Shown here piece by piece: positions 62,101 to 64,000 of a stretch of DNA of 64,000 bases (position 1 is the first letter of the stretch; each line of letters begins with the position of its first letter). Location of the stretch: positions 282,346,715 through 282,410,714 of the forward strand of contig NC_061510.1 of assembly GCF_022539505.1 (NCBI RefSeq). The letters are read 5' to 3'. The DNA comes from Lolium rigidum. Lineage: Eukaryota; Streptophyta; Magnoliopsida; Poales; Poaceae. The notes below the pieces were generated by a model. The model was given only the letters and a program-made list of their open reading frames with translations. It searched no databases and was not told the origin of the DNA. The translations under genes and the position numbers were made by a program.

Positions 62101-62589
62101 AAGAAAGTTTTTGGGCCTGAGTCAGTGTTGGACTTGCAAAAGGGGACCCAGCACCTTGTGAGCCTCATGGATTCTGGTTGGCTGCAGGTGCCTATGATTG
62201 GTGATGATGTTGTTAGTAGTGTGGACAAAAGACATGAGCTGCAGGGAGTTGGGCAGCATGAGATCCTCAGCCCCAAACCCAAGAAAAGGAGAACAAAGGC
62301 CACTGCACCTCTGGTGCAATCTACAGAAAGGAGATTCACTAGAAGCTGCCTCAAGATGGATGGGTAAAGGCCAACACCTGTGTTGGCAGTGCAGCCTAAG
62401 ATTAGGAAGAAGGTGAGAGCCAGAAACTTGCTGATGACAATGGAACAAGAGGCAGTAAGGGCGGAGAAGGTTCGGGAGGAGGAGAGGAGGAATGAGGAAC
62501 AATCAGTACCTGTGCCACCTATCCCTTTGGCTCTGTTGCAGAGAGTGGGTTACTCATTGGGGATAGCACCTGATAGATTGAGCAAGTAA
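59143..62589 (+). pseudogene. LINE ORF1 (nucleic-acid-binding protein), frameshifted
   Basis: Starts at ATG 59143 with SSPAWIWNVW and runs in one frame to about 60140. It then continues in a second frame through FFYLWGRGGPNW to about 61950, and returns to the first frame (PSWLSMHVPKGLSVPFGF). A stop at 62365-62367 falls where related elements have a residue between FTRSCLK..G and RP.PVLAVQPK; the frame then stays open to 62589. Two CCHC zinc knuckles lie at 60638-60679 (CGRCLSMGHRTPDC) and 60695-60736 (CRSCFSYGHVRKKC), each C-x2-C-x4-H-x4-C. A proline-rich stretch and a Gln/Gly-rich region follow. The protein coats LINE RNA and escorts it to target DNA. Two frameshifts and one stop make it non-functional. 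Confidence 0.8.
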
Positions 62590-62870
62590 CAGCTTGAGGC
62601 TGGTCCTGGTGATGAGCAAGGAAAGGAGTCACCCAATGAATAAGCTGCAGTTGTTACTCAGTTCTTGGCAGTACTGCTGCTGCTGGTGGGATGCTTTTGG
62701 TGTGTGGGTGTCATGTGTGGCTTTTGTGTTGGTGTTATGGGTTTATTGCAGTGAAGTTACTATTCTTATCAGTAGTATGACCATGGTGTATGAACTATTA
62801 AAGCACTATTATATTATGGGCTCTGTTGTCATTATGTGTGAGCTTGGTGAAGTATTTTATTTTATTCTTC
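62590..62870 (+). other. LINE ORF1-ORF2 spacer
   Basis: No sustained frame. It contains T/G-rich sequence typical of plant L1 inter-ORF spacers. The 281-base length fits reinitiation rather than fusion of the two ORFs. Confidence 0.5.
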
Positions 62871-64000
62871 ATGACTGTGGTGTATAAGAGAAAATGGCGT
62901 GTGTTCTGTTGGAATGTTCGTGGTTTGAATTCTGATAACAGACAAAGGGAAGTGAGATCTAAGATAGAGGAAAGTGAGTGTGATGTGATTTGCTTACAAG
63001 AAACTAAATGTGAATCTTTTGACTGGACCCTTATTAGAAAATTTTGCCCCAAAAGGTTTGATAACTTTGCTTTTTCGCCATCTATGGGGGCTTCTGGGGG
63101 TATAATTGTCATTTGGAACTCCTCTGTGTTCACTGGTATGTTGGTACAATCTGTCAAGTATGGGGTGCAAGTTGAATTCACTTCTGTGCATAATAGTGAG
63201 TCTTGGAATTTGATTTGTGTTTATGGGCCATGCCAAGGGGAAGAAAGGGATAACTTTGTGTCTTGGCTTTATAATATACACATTCCAGCTCATGAGAATT
63301 GGATTATTTTGGGAGATTTTAATTTTGTGAGATCACAAGATAATAGGAACAGGCCTGGAGGTGATATCAATGATATGTTCTTGTTTAATGAAATTATTGG
63401 TCACTTGGGGTTGCTTGAATTACCTATTAAAGGCGAGCTTATACTTGGTCTAATATGCGAAGGAACCCTTATTAGAGCAGTTGAATTGGTTCTTTACCAG
63501 TGCTAACTGGATAACAGATTATCCCAATACCATGGTGTTTCCCCTAGCAAAAATTGGTTCTGACCATGTGCCCTGTGTTTTAAATGTGGATACCAATATA
63601 CCCAAAGCATCTCTGTTTAGATTTGACAACTATTGGGTTAATATGCCTGGGTTTTTGGACTGTGTTAAGAGTTCCTGGGATAAGGGGTCTAAAAAGAATT
63701 ATAGCTCAGCTATTTTGGCAGACAAATTAAAGACCTTAAGGCATGAACTGAAGAAGTGGCATGTTAGTATGGCTAAATTGAAACAGATGATCAAGAACTG
63801 CAATTCAGTAATCTTATCAATGGACTCTTTGGAGGAGCAAAGGCCTTTGTATGTGGCTGAATTTAATTTCAGAAGAATTGTTAAGGAGCATTTGGATAGC
63901 TTGCTCCTGGCTGGGTGTAATTACTAGAGGAAACGTTGCACTATTAGGTGGATTCAACTTGGGGAGGATAACACAAAATTCTTTCATGCCATGGCTACTG
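62871..64000 (+). pseudogene. LINE ORF2 start: APE endonuclease, frameshifted
   Basis: The frame opens at ATG 62871 (MTVVYKRKWRVFCWNVRGLN). Endonuclease motifs appear in order: WNVRGLN, CLQETK, GASGGIIVIW, CVYGPCQG, ILGDFNFV, and after two frameshifts (about 63435 and 63465) SANWITDYPNT and GSDHVPC. The domain nicks target DNA for target-primed reverse transcription; the Asp, Asn and His of GDFN and SDH are present. A TAG at 63925-63927 replaces the Trp expected before RKRCTIRWIQLG, after which the frame continues (EDNTKFFHAMAT) to the window edge. Reverse transcriptase lies beyond. Defective copy. Confidence 0.85.

Larger units (their letters stand above)
58770..64000 (+). mobile_element. 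Plant L1-type LINE, 5' part, continues past window
   Basis: Order: non-coding 5' region, ORF1 with two CCHC knuckles (59143-62589), a 280-base spacer, ORF2 with an APE-type endonuclease (62871 to window end). Both ORFs carry frameshifts and stops, so this copy is dead. The 5' boundary is not marked by a clear junction; 58770 is an estimate just upstream of the sequence that stops matching the Ulp1-like gene. Reverse transcriptase and the poly(A) end should lie to the right of the window. Confidence 0.85.

Overview
The window looks like a nuclear segment of a large, repeat-rich grass genome, most likely a Triticeae species (wheat, Aegilops, rye or barley group). The evidence is BARE/Angela/WIS-type copia LTRs beginning TGTTGGAGATATGCCC, a Triticeae-style gypsy element with LTRs beginning TGATACGTCTCAAACG, plant L1-type LINE sequence, foldback MITEs, and spliced plant genes with GT-AG introns. 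Nothing bacterial or viral is present.

Layout. 1-2112 is the 3' end of a copia element (RNase H tail, polypurine tract, 1.7 kb LTR) that appears to sit inside a second, short-LTR copia relic at 2113-4069. 4070-11300 is intergenic debris: a foldback MITE (5435-5792), a probable LINE-type 3' tail (about 7150-7470), a non-autonomous TIR element (8037-9033), and three diverged copies of one GC-rich module. 11310-29205 is an 18 kb tandem array of a 279-bp unit, itself a dimer of two diverged ~139-bp halves. It has higher-order structure: an older ~1.39-kb (5-unit) pattern at the left, and a very homogeneous ~1.673-kb (6-unit) higher-order repeat from about 17.1 to 27.5 kb.

From 29.5 to 58.7 kb all recognisable host-type genes lie on the minus strand. 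In transcriptional order they are: a degenerate Ulp1/C48 protease-like gene (58743-56129), two tandem paralogues of an unrecognised protein (45899-45035 and 44602-43775), a two-B3-domain protein gene with one in-frame stop (34056-32790), and an intact DEDDy 3'-5' exonuclease gene (30740-29507). Two complete LTR retrotransposons split this cluster. One is a 6.35-kb non-autonomous gypsy-like element (34553-40905, TSD GGTCT, tRNA-Asp primer site) that landed in the B3 core promoter. The other is an 8.56-kb copia element in minus orientation (47202-55760, TSD CACAC) with no intact coding region. A LINE (about 58770 to past the window end) lies upstream of the Ulp1-like gene. With the two LTR elements removed, the cluster is only about 14 kb.

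Relationships. The exonuclease gene and the first unknown paralogue share about 1 kb of homologous 5' flank, leader and intron although their proteins are unrelated. Monomer-like relics of the satellite also lie on both sides of the exonuclease gene. The most unusual signals are the higher-order satellite directly abutting this gene and the reshuffled, co-oriented cluster. Gene functions are inferred from motifs only. No database search was possible.
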